DNA from: Gloeophyllum trabeum ATCC 11539
Taxonomy: Eukaryota; Basidiomycota; Agaricomycetes; Gloeophyllales; Gloeophyllaceae
NCBI RefSeq assembly: GCF_000344685.1
Contig: NW_006920420.1
Span: 1,534,895 to 1,598,894, forward strand
Length of the DNA: 64,000 bases
Direction: 5' to 3'
The position numbers and the translations under genes are program-made. Positions 34,028-46,225 of the stretch are shown piece after piece. Within the stretch, counting starts at the first letter, position 1, and every line of letters starts with the position of its first letter. The notes under the pieces are model-generated. The model had not been told where the DNA came from, did no database searches, and was given only the letters and a program-made list of their open reading frames with translations.

Positions 34028-35037
34028 GCTAATGGGGGAAAGAGGAAAGTAAGAGGGTGGGATGTATCTGTATTTATAACGGTTAGCTTGCGGACATGGT
34101 GCAGACTCGGGAAGAAGAAGGAAGTGAAGTCGCTTCGTATTTGGGTGGCTCTTGGGGGAATGGACACCCCATACCTCCGTAACGAGTTCAATGAGACATA
34201 GGGCTTTGCCGGGGTGGAGCGTCAGCGCGCATCGCACAGCGGACGGGGCCAATTAGAGGCGTGCACGCCGACAGCGGCGAGGCAACGGATTGAACGGCGA
34301 AACGGCTCGTGTGGAGGTCGAGTCTAGTTTCGGACGCTGCGAGGGTCGAGGTGGTCACGGAGGATACCAGCCGTCCCGTGGAAACTCTACCCTCCCGCCA
34401 GCCCTGCTCGACGGGGTTGGCTGAGTGTTCGGCTGAGGAGAAGAACAAAGCGGGACGAGTGCGAAGTTGGTGTAATGCGGGTGTTGATGGCCAGTTGTGA
34501 TATCGTACCATACACCGCTGGATCGAGGCCTGCCTCGACGAACAGACGCAGGGAAGATGAGGAGAGCGCTGCTCGGAAGTGCGAGTGTAATGAGTTACTA
34601 CGGTAGTAGACCACTCACCGACGGCGGTGGGCAGGGACGCGTGGGAGGAAGGAGATGGCGCGGGGAGACCTCAGCAGTTGGACGTAGCCGGTGACGGACG
34701 CGACGACAAAGTGCAAGTACCCCGCATACCAGGCATCGCACCCTCCGAAGAGGGTATTCCGGCCAGACCCCGCGCCCTGCTCACCCCTCACGGCTGAGGC
34801 GGAGGGTGCTCTGCGGAGGGGTGCTACGGGCTGATATGCTAAGCAGAAGAACGACGTAAGGAGTTGGTATGATAGAAATGATCTCGAGCCGAATATATCG
34901 GGTTACCAAGGACTTCAGAAAATCGGGATGAAGCGAACGAAGCAATGAAGACATTTGATTCGCTGTTTACCATAACATACACCGCGGAACCTAATTGCTG
35001 CTCGTACGACGACTGAAAGCTTAGGAGACGCACGCGT
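34028..35037. other. Intergenic, convergent 3' ends
   Basis: One kilobase between the convergent stops of the urea carboxylase gene and SDH4. I see no gene or repeat that I can support. Confidence 0.4.
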
Positions 35038-35942
35038 CTATGCTGTCCAGACCTTCGCGATGAGCTCCGTGAGACCTGCAGCAGTCCGTCAGTAACGGTG
35101 ACATAGACGAATACAGAATGCAGCCACGTTGGAGGGCATGCGGACAAAGGCACGGGAAGGAGGGAGCGGGGAAAGACCACGGTACTCACCGACGTCCTCG
35201 GTGTTGAACTTGTACACGCCGACCAGGACACCGACGGTCGTGGCGCGCAGGGTCCAGCTCGCGAGCGGACCGAGGATGGGGAATTTGCGCTTGTGGACGT
35301 AGTCGACGAGGATGGAGTCGAACTGAGGCGGGGTAAGTATGGTATAAGCGGTAAGAGAGGACGAGGAGGAGGTGACGGCATGATGAATGAAGGAAGGACA
35401 AGGTTGGATGGGGCACGAGCATAAAACGGAGGGAGGAGGAACTTGGGGACGCGGAGCAGGATACAAGCGCCAACCCATGCGAGCTCGATCCGAGCCCTCC
35501 CAACCAACACCAAAACGACACTCACCCCGATGTGCGAGTGCATGACCAGGCTAACACCGAGCAAGCCGTCGAGGACGGGGTGCGCGGTTGGGCTCATGAC
35601 GAAGGCGGCGCCGGTGAGGGGGACAAGCGCGGCGGAGAGGAGGCGCTCAAAGGCCCAGTGGTACGAGCCGTGCGTCTTGGACGGCGGCGGGAAGGTCGTC
35701 GGGTCGTTCACGGTGCCCTTGTAGATGGCTGTGCGGCGTCAAAGACGGAATGCGCAGGGAAGAAGGGAGGTACGCACGGCCGCCGGGGACGTACTCGGTC
35801 GAGCTGCTCGTCGCCGTTCGCACTAGAGGCTATCTCGGTCAGCGGGAACAGGACGGGGAGGAGGACGCTGACCTTGGGCGAGGGCGGCGCGGCGGGCGGC
35901 GAGGCGGGGCAGCGACGAGCGCAGGATGAGCGAGGAGGACAT
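35038..35942 (-). CDS. SDH4: Succinate dehydrogenase membrane anchor subunit (CybS)
   Basis: Exons 35873-35942, 35778-35822, 35526-35728, 35190-35322 and 35038-35075 sum to 489 nt, 162 residues, with all junctions in frame. An Arg/Ser-rich N-terminus (SSLILRSSLPRLAARR) is a mitochondrial presequence. The mature part carries SYHWAFERLLSAALVPL, a second helix ending HSHIG (the His typical of haem b ligation in this subunit) and a third helix (TLRATTVGVLVGVYKF), then LTELIAKVW. It anchors complex II in the inner mitochondrial membrane and helps form the ubiquinone site. Intron 3 is long for this window (about 200 bp). Confidence 0.92.
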
Positions 35943-36141
35943 CGTCGGCGGGAGCGAGGGAGAGTGTGAGCAGGACGGCGGGAGCGACGAGCTCGAGCCG
36001 GAGGGCGCCCAATCACGTGTGTCCCGTTTCAGTCCGGACATGTCACACGGCCACGTGCTTGCAACACGGGTCACACCGCGCCGACCGCGGTGGCGTTGGA
36101 TTTCGAAAGCCACAGACATCGAACGTGAACCTCCGCCCACG

Positions 36142-38321
36142 ATGACCTTGATCGAACATCTTCTTCCTCGATATGGCCAGGAGCGGTCTCGCTACTGTAG
36201 ACGAAGATTGCAACGTAGCAGAGCTACGAGCAGCGGTGCAACGGTGTACTGCGCAGCCCTGTCTCAGGCCGCGTCTGGTACGTTCATTTCGTTCATGAAA
36301 AGCATACCAACGCACAAGAGCACTAGATTCCCGACCATATTCGAGATGAGCTTCCGGAACTTGATGAAGACGAGTATTCTATACAACTCGCTATCTTAAC
36401 TCACGAGCCAGCCGAGTTTCCTCTGGTGTCGCAGGACAACCTCCGCTCGGTGCTCAGCGTCCCTTTCTCCGAGAAGCCGCTGCTGCTCGTCAGAACCCAA
36501 CTCGTGCCCCCCCTGTCAATTACTATCTTCGACGCTGCGGCGGACGAGCTGATTGTCCAACTCCGCGCCCAACATCCGGTTACTACAGGCCTCCCTGAGC
36601 ACATGCGACGCTATGCAATGTACCTGGTGAGTGAGATCCTGACGGAGAGTAGAGCCGTGCTCAGACTGGGCCAGGCGCCCCGGAGAATCTGGGTGACACC
36701 ACCAGAGACGTTGAGGGAGGCTGTCCGACGACTTCACCTGGCTTCCCTTCAGAAAGTGTCCATGACCACACCGCTGGAGATCATACGTCGACCATGGGGT
36801 TTCATGCCGGAAGAGCTCCACTTCATCATTGCACCGGACGCTCACCACAATAACAGCAATATGCGCAGCGTCGAAACCCGCTGATGAAGACAGTCTGCGA
36901 GCGCTTTCGATTATCGAACGTCGTAAAACGTATTTCCTGAAGCGTCCAACGAAACCTCCATCGTCCGAGGCACAGCCACACCGATTTTACCAAACGCAAA
37001 AGAATGAGGACGTAGCGCTTTATTGCGGCCGCCCATACGAAGCTACCACACCCCCGACTCTTCTGGATGCGACTTTGTGCCAGCTGCGTCATGACATATC
37101 CCACATCGTCCCGTCCGCCAACGACATCCAATGCTTCAACGCTCTGCGCGCAGAAGCGGTGCAACTATACAAACTGGAACCTCAGCGGCGGACCAGCTTT
37201 TCTCGTGTCCTTCGCGAAGGAGGTACTCTACCGGATTGGCCTCTTCGTGGGCGTGCAAGCAAGCACGACAACGGCGGCGACCTCCGAGTGTCCCGTTTGG
37301 GCGCTGAATTCCTCTACTATATCCAGGCGGTCCAGCTCGAAGTCAGCCAGGGCACGACCGAGCCGTTTATCGAAGCAATCCACCGTCACATGGAGCACAT
37401 CCGCATCATCAACGGTCGTGAACCAGGAGATATGGCGAAGACGAACTTCCCGGCAGTCATACTGCTGAACTTCGGTCAGTGCCGCTCAACTGCATTCGGA
37501 CATATCGCTGAAGGTCAGCCAAGGCCCGTACCTCGCTGTCGCCGCCGCAGCGTTCACCGATAAGCCTGTCGCGGAACATCTCGCATGCGTGCCCTTGCAC
37601 GTACACTCTACCAACGCCGACGAGCTCGCGCGGGGGCAGCGCGTCCTAGCCGCTCTCCGCGTTGCCCTCCACGACCTCAAAACCAACTACCCCGCGCCGG
37701 GTGTCCGCGGCCCGCCCGCCGACTGTCCCTTCCACGACTTTTACGAAGACGCCGACGGGACTCGGCATGCGCTCACATACGACGGCCCCGTCGAGGGCGC
37801 GCGCGCATGTTGCAGGCTCGGAGACGCGGCTGTACGTCAAGTTCAGCACGCGCTACTCGGCAGACGCGCATCGCGCCGCGCACCGCACCGGCTTTGCGCC
37901 CGCGCTGTATGCACTCAACAACGTCGGCGGCTGGCTGATGGCTGTCATGGAAGACAAGTCAGCCGCGTACACTTCATTGTGGGATCTGAAGCAGAACGGG
38001 GAGACGCCCGTGGACGATTGGGACGCGGCCTTCGAATGGGTCCAGCGGGCGGTGGAAGAGCAGCTCGCCCTCTTGTTCGAAGCGGGATACGTGCACGGCG
38101 ATGTGCGCGACACGAATGTACTGGTGCGTGACGCCGACGGAGAGAGAGACGTTCTCCTTGTCGACTGGGACTGGGCGGGGGTGAACTTGGAGGCGCGTCA
38201 TCCGCCGAATATGAGCCGGGAAGGAATTCCTCGCCCGGAAGATGCGTCGCCTGGCGGGCTGATCGCCCCCGAGCACGATATGTGGATGGTAGAACATTTG
38301 CTTGATTGGGACTTCCCATAA
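36142..38321 (+). pseudogene. Kinase-like protein with Crinkler-like head, frameshifted
   Basis: The C-terminal domain has YVHGDVRDTNVLV (kinase-type catalytic loop) and LLVDWDWAG (metal-binding loop) and ends IAPEHDMWMVEHLLDWDFP. The paralog at 48442-49936 has the same motifs and a shared N-terminal head (TVDEDCNVAEL here, TVENECTVSDI there), with an intron at the same place (36280-36329 here). In between, this copy has an extra region of about 280 residues including PYLAVAAAAFTDKPV, known from Agaricomycete kinase-like proteins. Disruptions: the head reads in a different frame from the first ATG (36142), so translation could only begin at 36173; a frame change occurs near 36840-36860; and another in a GC dinucleotide run at about 37798-37806. 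The intron 37475-37523 joins in frame. It is likely a pseudogene, or a gene with base errors. Confidence 0.6.
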
Positions 38322-38346
38322 CCTGTCTCGCGACCAGCAAGGCATC

Positions 38347-38478
38347 TCGAGTTGGGGACCTCCTTGTATGTATTTGGCTTTTTCGTATTGTATCTATTGA
38401 CCAGCTACCAGATGCACCCATGGCTGCCGCCGGCTCTCGAGTCCATGGGGCAATAGGTAGCACAGGATTAATACTACT
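38347..38478. other. Short spacer before the MITE
   Basis: Spacer between the kinase-like pseudogene and the MITE; the first part (to about 38370) is duplicated in reverse at 48347-48360. Confidence 0.3.
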
Positions 38479-38776
38479 CACAGCGGGCAAGCACCGGTGT
38501 CCCACCACCGAACATTCGTCTTCCATGGTACGAGAACATTTTCCTAGGATGCTCCGTAGCGGAACATGAAGAATACAAGGACAATGTTAATTAAGTGTCC
38601 CCTTATTTTTGGGGACCATAGTAAATGTCCTGCAGACCTTTCTTTGTTCACTCAAGGACATTCTTCATGTCTAGGTCAGTCATTATCCAGAAAGGACCAT
38701 TCTAGGAAAGTGTTTTCCCAACTGGGAGATGTTCCTGACATGCCTGCCGGTGGGACATCGGTCTCTGCCCGCAGTG
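38479..38776. mobile_element. MITE copy 1 (about 298 bp)
   Basis: The ends are inverted repeats of about 30 bp starting CACAGCGGGCA or CACTGCGGGCA and continuing into GGTGTCCCACC. An inverted copy lies at 53260-53570 with shared inner sequence (for example GACCTTTCTTTGTTCACTCA). No coding potential. Confidence 0.7.
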
Positions 38777-38931
38777 ACCTAGGTCTGTTGGCAATCCCCT
38801 GTACATGTTCTTCCTATGAATCAGCGAATTCGCGGACAACGAAAGCTCCGTTACTTGAGAAAGTCCGCGACACTGGCCGTTTGGATCTTTGGAGTCCCCG
38901 ACATCGTGCCACAGCGCCGCCATATCATGGT

Positions 38932-39345
38932 TATGACGTTCCCAGGGAGTGGAGTAAGGATGCGCCGGACAGATACACGTCCATGCGCTGATCGAGTACA
39001 TCACGCTGAATAACCGGTCGGAGGCGCTGGAATTGTGGACGAGGGGCCTGATATGCGTGATTCAGAAAGACACGACATGGCTGTCCGCAGCGCCAGTACG
39101 CCCCGCTGGCCTGGAGCTCGGTCAGCCTCGCGCAGTCCGACACCCGCCGCTCGGCCAGAAGATCACTGTCAGATCAGCCCCCTACGAACGTACTCGCCCG
39201 CCCGCGTCGGTGCCAGTCTCCCTCGCGTGCCCCTGCTTCCTCGCTGCCACTCAATCTCTCTCACCTGCGTCCATTTATCTTCCTCGCGTTTCTCTCCCCC
39301 TCTTTCCTTATCAGGGTATTCTTGGCCGCGCATTAGTACATTACA
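38932..39345 (+). pseudogene. Fragment of the urea carboxylase gene
   Basis: The fragment retains recognisable pieces of exons from the KipI/AHS1 region of 29385-34027: ATGACGTTCCCAGG at 38932; GGAGGCGCTGGA followed by GACGAGGGG near 39022-39045; and CCTCGCGCAG followed by GGCCAGAAGATC near 39127-39168. Frames are broken and pieces are missing. It lies just right of the MITE and left of EFM7. Confidence 0.7.
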
Positions 39346-39387
39346 GCTGTCTTTTGTTTTGAATATGTAGAGGAATCAGCCAACCGC

Positions 39388-40552
39388 TCATCGCGCCGCC
39401 CTCGCGAGCCGCCACCCGTGCACCGTCGCGCGCACCTCCTCCTCGCCCGGGTCCTCGGGGAACATCGGCTGCAGCAGTCGTGAGTACACATCGTTACCCT
39501 TGAGCGGTGAACGGGCACGCACCGGGTACCTGCGCGTGAGGACCTCCGCGCACGCCCACCCGCGCGCGCGGGCCCTGGCGAAGAACGCGAGGTCGCGCGC
39601 GGCGTACTGCGGGCGGTGGTGCGTGTAGAATACGAGCACGCACGGGGGGTTGTCTGGGGAGGGGGAATCGGAGAGGGCGCGCTCGCAGGTGGTTAGGAGG
39701 GCGTCGTGCTAGCATAAATCATGGGTGAGAAGAGAGGCGGGGGAAGTGGGGGAGGGACAGGGACAGAGGGGAGCGCACCTGGGAGTGGTTGAAGACGAGA
39801 TCGGAGAGGATGATGAGGTCGAAGCCGGCCCCGCCCGCGTGCGCGAGCAGCGGCTCGACGGGCTGGCCCCAGATGTATCCCTGCAGCACATGGTATCAGC
39901 ACGCATCACCAGCACGGCTCCAGACAGCCCGCGCACCTGCACGACCACGCGGCCCGCGCTCTCCGGGATGTTCGTCTTCACGTTAGATTCCAAGTTCTCC
40001 AGCAGCTCCTTGTCGGGGTAGTCCGTCAACACCGCCTGCCTCAGCCGTCAGCGTCCTCGCTCAGAACGAGTACCATCCGGCTGACCTTGTGCGCGCCGTT
40101 GAGCGCGGCGACGAGCCCGGGCAGCCCGCCGCCCGCGCCGAGCTCGAGGACGCAGCGCCCGCGGTAGAGCGCCGGGTTTTGGTCCAGAAAGGCCGCGAAG
40201 GCGCGCGAGGCGTTCCACCTTGCAATTGGCTGGTGAGCGCGGTCGAGTCGAGTACGGGTGGAGGGGACGTACAGGTAGTGCCCCCAGAGGGGGTGCGAGC
40301 CGACGAGTCTGATGTGCACTTCGTGCCAGTCGTCGTCATCGATGTCCTCGTTCTCGCGGGTGTAGATTGCGGTTGTGGCGGGCGGGGTTGGCGGGCGCGG
40401 GGCCTCCTGCGCGATCGCGAGATAACGCGAATGCCACAAGACCAGGGAAGAGAGGCAAGTACAGCGTCAGGGATGGGACGGAAGAGCAGGTCGACGGGAC
40501 TGACGGTGAAGACAGAGTCGAGCGAAAAGGCGGCGTCGTCGTCGTCGGACAT
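39388..40552 (-). CDS. EFM7: EFM7/Nnt1-type protein methyltransferase
   Basis: Seven exons (40463-40552, 40273-40406, 40086-40218, 39937-40035, 39779-39880, 39523-39708, 39388-39468) give 825 nt, 274 residues. The core is a Rossmann-type class I methyltransferase: [14 protein letters not shown], then the AdoMet-binding [13 protein letters not shown], then [14 protein letters not shown] (the acidic residue contacts the AdoMet ribose), then YIWGQ, and [15 protein letters not shown] in place of the catalytic D/NPPY. This is the pattern of yeast EFM7 (once called nicotinamide N-methyltransferase NNT1), which methylates the N-terminus and a Lys of elongation factor 1A. Divergent from the small gene at 40926. 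A wrecked inverted copy is at 47828-48110. Confidence 0.88.
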
Positions 40553-40925
40553 TGCTGCGAGTGGCAGAGTCGGACGGGATGAAAATTCGGATGTGGTGGC
40601 GTGGGAAGCAGCTGGAACTGCGAGTCGACTCGGATTTTATTCACGCACACGACCGGTCCTCCTCGTACCACCTGTCTATTTCCGATGCACGTTTTTGTCT
40701 CAGCGAGAGGACGTGTCTCTCGCTGACTGTATTGGCATCTCCCGTTATAGCACTCTCCTTCCCTTTATGGAGCTGTGGCACCGTTGGGAGTGACGTACCT
40801 GTGGATATCCTGCAGCGGTGCTATATAACGAGCAGCTCTGTAGGTCGTTTACTACGCTATTTGCATTCACTTCTTTGCATTTGGAGGTTTAATCCAATCG
40901 CTACATATCGCGTCGCAATACCATC

Positions 40926-41449
40926 ATGTCGGGAGTAGGAGACAAGATCAAGTGCGTAAGGTAATACTTCGCCGCTTGATGAGTTTGGCTTACAAGCACG
41001 CGACGAATAGCGGTGCGATCCAGATGGTCCAAGGTACGCCTCTCGCCTCCCAGCTCTCACCTTCCTTCTTGACCTGATCTGCTTCAGGTATCGGCGACCA
41101 GATCCGCGGCTCGCTCATGGAGACGCTCGACACCTCCCTCTCCTCCATCTCCAACTCCTCCAATGACCCCAACGCCAGCCAAACACAGACGCACTCATCA
41201 AGCCGCAACGCGGAGCTGTGGAACAAGGGCAAGGAGGAGTACCGCCAGGGCCGCGCAAAGGTCGCCGGCGTGCCCGCGGCGGTCGGGGATGGGGTACAGC
41301 CTGAGAAGGAAGGGGCGTCGGTGGGAGGGGAGGGGAGTGAGAGCGAGCGGCCACCCATCAACCCGCACGAGGCGGGGCAGGTGGGCCATGGCGACCGGAG
41401 CGTCGGGGTTGTACCAGGCGGCGGGAGGGTCTTGCACCCGGACGCGTGA
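40926..41449 (+). CDS. Small conserved fungal protein, unknown function
   Basis: Exons 40926-40951, 41011-41033 and 41088-41449 give 136 residues. The start reads MSGVGDKI then NGAIQMVQGIGDQIRGSLME, followed by a hydrophilic part with WNKGKEEYRQGRAKVAGV and a Gly/Pro-rich tail. Proteins with a 'VGDKI-GA-VHG-G-IRG' opening are common in Agaricomycetes; I know no assigned function, and the amphipathic repeats make a stress or membrane-associated role possible but unproven. The paralog at 47017-47569 has the same exon pattern, with two tiny 5' exons. The gene is divergent from EFM7, and this pair is mirrored on the other arm. Confidence 0.75.
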
Positions 41450-41639
41450 GGATAATAAAGAGGAAGAATGTATGCTGCACGGGTGATCGCGCCTTCCAGT
41501 ACTGGTGTATCGCGTGGATCGCGTTTCACGCTATGCATTTGATACATTCCAGCGCCCCTTACGCGTACCCGCTCTGAACTTCCCGCCTTGAGAGTACGTA
41601 TCATGGCTACGCTGGTCTTCACAGACTAGTATGACTATT

Positions 41640-41900
41640 AAACTCTTTGCCATCTATCGGAAGCTGCTCTCGGGACCGCAGCTCCAGAGTCTCCGAGAGA
41701 CCAATCAGCGTGTCTCAGACTGCTATCATGGTGACACTCACGGTGATGCGTGCCCATGGTGGACAAACTCGGTTGCATTTCCTTCCACCCAGTCAAGGGT
41801 CTGGCTCGCTGTTATCAGAAGCTATGGCTGTGCGCATTCATTCATACCGCGAAGACACCTGGGTCGGTCCATGAGGCCATTGCATTCCTGATCTTCCTCG
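41640..41900 (+). repeat. Mirrored non-coding block with TATCAGAAGC motif
   Basis: The stretch around 41755-41870 is similar to the reverse complement of about 46590-46740 (shared GGTTGCATTTCCTTCC and TATCAGAAGCTATGGCTGTG). Shorter copies of the core occur at 42608-42623 (reverse) and about 45410-45450 (forward). It belongs to the mirrored arms. I see no gene in it. Confidence 0.55.
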
Positions 41901-42074
41901 TCTTGTGCGCGATCTCTCCCCTTCTGAAGCCCACTGAGCGTATGGGGGTATGGGTTCTGCCAACTGCAACTAACTAGATGACAGAGGGCGCGAACCCCAC
42001 TGAGGGTGTTTGTATGTCTGAACGCGACGAGCCGGCGTCCATGTCCATTGAATATCTCATCAGCGACGGATACG

Positions 42075-42184
42075 GCGCCGCTACTGCGGGGACGGCGTCG
42101 CGGCGTGCGACGGGTTCCGCGGGAACTGCATCATGGACGGGGGCAGCGACGGGGGAGGGGAGGGTGTTTTACTGTTGTTGAGTG
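42075..42184 (+). pseudogene. Remnant of the Cys-rich secreted protein gene
   Basis: The 3' half of the gene at 45899-46171 is recognisable: YCG-GV, then ACDGF, then GNCIMD and GSDGG, ending near a TGA. The signal peptide half is missing and some cysteines are lost. Opposite strand to the intact copy, as expected from the mirrored arms. Confidence 0.65.
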
Positions 42185-43836
42185 AGGAGGTGCGTGCGGG
42201 AACGCGATGGGGATCTGTAGGGTATTGACCGCCATGGCCGTTGCACACGCGGCAGGCGTGGCGGTGTATTCGGGTTTGGAGTGCTGGATTTGGGGGTGTT
42301 TGCCGCGCGGTCGTGGTGTACACGCCGCGAGAGCTGCCTGTAAAGAAGGGACGATCGTTGGAAATGAAACGGGGCGATACCCTGTTTCCGCAAGAGCAGT
42401 TCCCGATACTCCCTCCTATAGTCAGCTGCAGGCTGGGATCTGAGATGCGGAACTGCTTGCAAAGAGAAAGGCGGTGAGATCTCAGCAAGGCGAAGAAGTA
42501 TCTGGGGAGAAAACAGTATCAATATGACAAACTGCGGGACGGGCCGCCCTGAGTGCCTTCGTTGTGTTACGCTAGAAACATCAGTTTAGCTTGAATGCAT
42601 AAGCACGGCCATAGCTTCTGATAACGGCGAGCAGACGCACGTAAAAGCTTGATGACCACCATGGGGACGGGTCGCCGCTGGTTTCACCAAGACGAGGGTA
42701 TTTGCAGGTGACAAAGTAGTTGGTGACTACCGGAGACTCTGGAGTCGCTGACCCGAGAGAGATTTCCGTTGCAGTCGGGTGCACGTGAGCGGTCGAAATC
42801 GGGGGGATGAACACGGCCATAACTTTATGAAGTCCAGACGTGGGAGGGCACCAACTTGAAGAGAGTGCGGTACGTCAGGGACGCCAGAGTCAGATCGCTA
42901 TCGTTCCTTGTTGTTAGCATCGATAGACGAAGGAGGCGAGAACTGCAAGGAATCAAGGCTGCTCATCACAGTGGGGCGCGCCATCTACAGTACATTCTGC
43001 AGACCGCATGCACAAGAACACATTTAAACAATAAATGCGACCTTATGCATGCCATCTGCAGGATAAGGAGAGGATGGTGGTACCGAGGTACATGTCCGCT
43101 GTGCGATTCTGGTCCAAGGCTGGTCATTTGTAGCGGTTATACAGTAGAGCAGAGGATATTGTACATGTAGACAGAAGGTACACTCGTCCAGGAGTCAAGA
43201 CAGACGGTGCTTGATGATGTTGCCCAGCACAGTCGGACACGGGCGGAATATGCAAAGTCGTCTCCGTCACTCGGACCACCTGGGTACATCCGGAGACTTC
43301 CGAGACCTCCTGCAACATCGACATGCATATTCTGAACTGGAGGCGAACTTCCAACACGGTAGGATAGTCTATCCACATGCATACAACTACAATCATTCGA
43401 ACGTCATACATCCCTGTAATAGAAATATACGGGACACTGGCGTATGATTGCTAGTCTAAGACGCCCGGGGGCGTCCGCCGCCGAGTCACTGCGATCGCCG
43501 ACGCTGCCGCTCAGTCCAGATGCTCTCCAGAACGTCCCGAGTGGCACGGTCTCGAATGAGGACACGAATGTCTAGAATTGAGGCCATTATACTATTCGTC
43601 CACGGTAGACGATATATATATGCCCCACGATCCGAATGGTCCAAGACACGCTAGCGCTAGCTAGACGCTCTACCAAACCTACACATTCAGCATATCATAC
43701 AGAATGATCAGCGTCGCTACATTGGCGGGAAGAACAGGAGGAACTGTAGGTTCCTGTTGGGCACTCAGAACCGCAACATTAGCAGGGAGAATAGGACGAA
43801 CCGTGGGTCGTTTTGGCCGCTCCATGTCAATCGTTC
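42185..43836. other. Intergenic, centre of the mirrored block
   Basis: No gene recognised. It contains one reverse copy of the TATCAGAAGC motif (42608-42623). Short direct repeats built on ACATTGGCGGGAAGAACAGG and its variants occur at about 43719-43790, in the upstream region of the dehydrogenase gene. Confidence 0.4.
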
Positions 43837-45046
43837 ATGACCCTGCTGCAGAGCACACGCGCGTACGGCACGGCCTACAACACCATGAAGGGCCTTGTTT
43901 TCCGAGGCAAGGGCGACTTCGGCGTCGAAGAGCGCCCCAAGCCGCAAGTGGTCCGCCCGGGCGACGCCGTCGTCAAGCTCGCAAAGTCCACTATCTGCGG
44001 TACGTCGCACATTCATAGCCGTGCACGCGCCCATGGCCACTGACGAGACACGAACACGCAGGCACGGACCTGCACATCTTGAAGGGCGACGTGCCGACCG
44101 TCGCGCCGGGGCGCATCCTCGGGCACGAGGGCCTCGGCACCGTCGAGTCCGTCGGGCCCGGCGTCGCCGCGTTCAGGCCCGGCGACCGCGTCATCATCTC
44201 GTGCATCACCGCCTGCGCGACGTGCGCCGCCTGCCAGAAGGGGATGCCCTCGCACTGCGCGACGGGCGGGTGGGTCCTCGGCAACACGATCGACGGGACG
44301 CAGGCGGAGTACGTGCGCATCCCGCACGCGGACACGAGCCTGCACCGCGCGCCCGCGGGCGTGAGCGAGGACGGGCTGGTGATGATCAGCGATATACTCC
44401 CGACGGCGATGGAGTGCGGGACGCTGAACGGGAAGGTGCGGCCGGGCGCGACGGTGGGCGTCGTCGGCGCGGGCCCGGTCGGGCTCGCGGCGCTGCTGAC
44501 GGCGCAGCTGTACTCGCCGATGAAGATTATCATGATTGACGTCGACGAAAACCGGCTGAAGGTGGCAGAGTCGCTGGGCGCGACGCATACAGTCGTGTCG
44601 GGGCCGGACGCGGTGAAGAGGGTGATGGACATCACGGAGGGCGCGGGTGTGGACACGGCGATCGAGGCGGTGGGCGTGCCGGCGACGTTCGATCTGTCGC
44701 AGGAGATTATCGCGGTCGGGGGCAACATCGCGAACGTCGGTGTCCATGGAGGAAAGGTCGACTTGCACCTCGAAAAGCTGTGGGACCGGAATATCTGTGA
44801 GCGTGTTCTGTTCCGTCAGCGCCAGCCTGCGATGCTCATCGCGTCCCTCTCTGCGTAGCCATAACCACCCGACTCGTCGACGCAGTCACGTCCCCCACGC
44901 TCATCAAGCTCGTCGAGGCGGGCAAGATCAATCCCACTAAACTGACGACTCACAACTTCAAGTTTTCGGACATCGAGCAAGCATATTCATCCTTCGCCGC
45001 CGCTGCAGCGAACAAGGCACTGAAAGTCATCATCGACTTTGAATGA
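43837..45046 (+). CDS. Zinc-dependent alcohol dehydrogenase (MDR family)
   Basis: Exons 43837-43999, 44062-44796 and 44859-45046 give 361 residues; a shorter start at 43885 (MKGLVFRGKGDFG) is also possible, and the extra N-terminus could be a mitochondrial presequence. The catalytic zinc site reads CGTDLHILKGD then GHEGLG; the structural zinc cysteines lie in CITACATCAACQKGMPSHC; the nucleotide fold has GAGPVGLAALLTAQ followed by an Asp (MIDVDENRLK), which points to NAD(H) rather than NADP(H). The end, KALKVIIDF, is typical of the family. The exact alcohol substrate cannot be told from sequence. It lies alone at the centre of the mirrored block. Confidence 0.88.
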
Positions 45047-45898
45047 GCAAGGAGATCAAGGTTCGAGTGTATCGTCATTGCCAGAGATAAATTTGTATAA
45101 TTGTCTGTACGAGTACCACTGTGTTAGTTGTAGCATATAGCATGTACTGACATCTCAACTGGATGGAGAGACTCTCAAGTTTATATTTGATAGCATATTT
45201 TTCTGCACGATATCCTGCACAGTGGCGCGCCTCACTGTGATGATATACTGTACTCTCTTCAAGTCGGTGCCCTCGCACGGTCCGACTTCATAAAGCTATC
45301 CCCGTGTTCGTCCCCGAAATCGACCGCTCACGACTGATGCGCAAGTCCCTCTCAGGACCGCAATTCCAGCGGCGTCTCGTGGTTATCTAGCCTGTACGTG
45401 AATCTGCTCGCTGCTATCAGATTTTATTGCCATGCCTATTCAGTCAAACTTGTACCGCAATACATACTGCATTATCCAGCGTAATACACCAAAGGCGCTG
45501 AGGTTCGGCCCGTCCCGCAGCTCGCTACATTGATACTGTTTTTGTTTCAGACATTTCACCGCCCTGTTCTCCCAAGTCTATACGCTCTCATCCTGCAGAT
45601 AACTGCAGCACGGAGCGGCAGGAATTGCCCTTGCGACGACACGGTATCGATCCATGTCCATACACCATTTTTTCCAACGATTATCCTTTGTTTCAAGTCA
45701 ACTCTCATGGCATATACCGACTCCTGCGCATCGTCCCTCAACAGCCGTTCACATTAGACTGAACACAAAAGTCCCTGTACACAATACAAACGCGCCCCAA
45801 ATAACCTGAAACGAAACATCGAATACCCGCCTACAACGCCACACACGACGTCAGCGCCCTCACGTCCCGCCTCACATCCCCCGCACTCACCTCCCCCC
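45047..45898. other. Intergenic, convergent 3' ends
   Basis: No gene recognised. It holds a forward, divergent copy of the TATCAG motif near 45410-45450. Confidence 0.35.
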
Positions 45899-46171
45899 TC
45901 ACTCGACGACTGTGAAGCACCCCCCGTCGCTGCCCGCGTCCATGATACAGTTCCCGCTGAATCCGTCGCACGCCGCGCACGCGAGCGCGACGCCGTTCCC
46001 GCAGTAGTTGACGCACGTCGCGCCCGCGCAGAGGCCGGGGCACCCGCTGGGGGACTCGCACAGGCAGGTGTTCTCGCGCTTGAAGGGGCCGGGCGTGCCG
46101 AGCGCGAGGGGGAGGGGGAGGAGCGCGAGGGCGAAGAGGGCGGGGGGGAGGTGCATGGTGAGGAAATGCAT
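45899..46171 (-). CDS. Small Cys-rich secreted protein 1
   Basis: A single exon encodes 90 residues. A signal peptide (PALFALALLPLPLALG) is followed by FKREN, a Kex2-type site, then a compact domain with CLCESPSGCPGLC, CVNYCGNGVALACAACDGF and GNCIMD. Twelve cysteines suggest a disulphide-rich secreted peptide. The paralog at 50890-51156 keeps the C-x-C, CPG-C, NCGNG and ACGAC motifs, and a remnant lies at 42075-42184. A TATA box is 55 bp upstream. Function unknown; a secreted effector-like or cell-surface role is only a guess. The ATG at 46171 is preferred; a second in-frame Met follows five codons later. Confidence 0.75.
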   Translation of the reverse strand: MHFLTMHLPPALFALALLPLPLALGTPGPFKRENTCLCESPSGCPGLCAGATCVNYCGNGVALACAACDGFSGNCIMDAGSDGGCFTVVE

Positions 46172-46225
46172 GGTGAGTTGTGAGTTTGTTGGCGAGGGGT
46201 GCGTTGATGGATAGGATTGGAGGGA

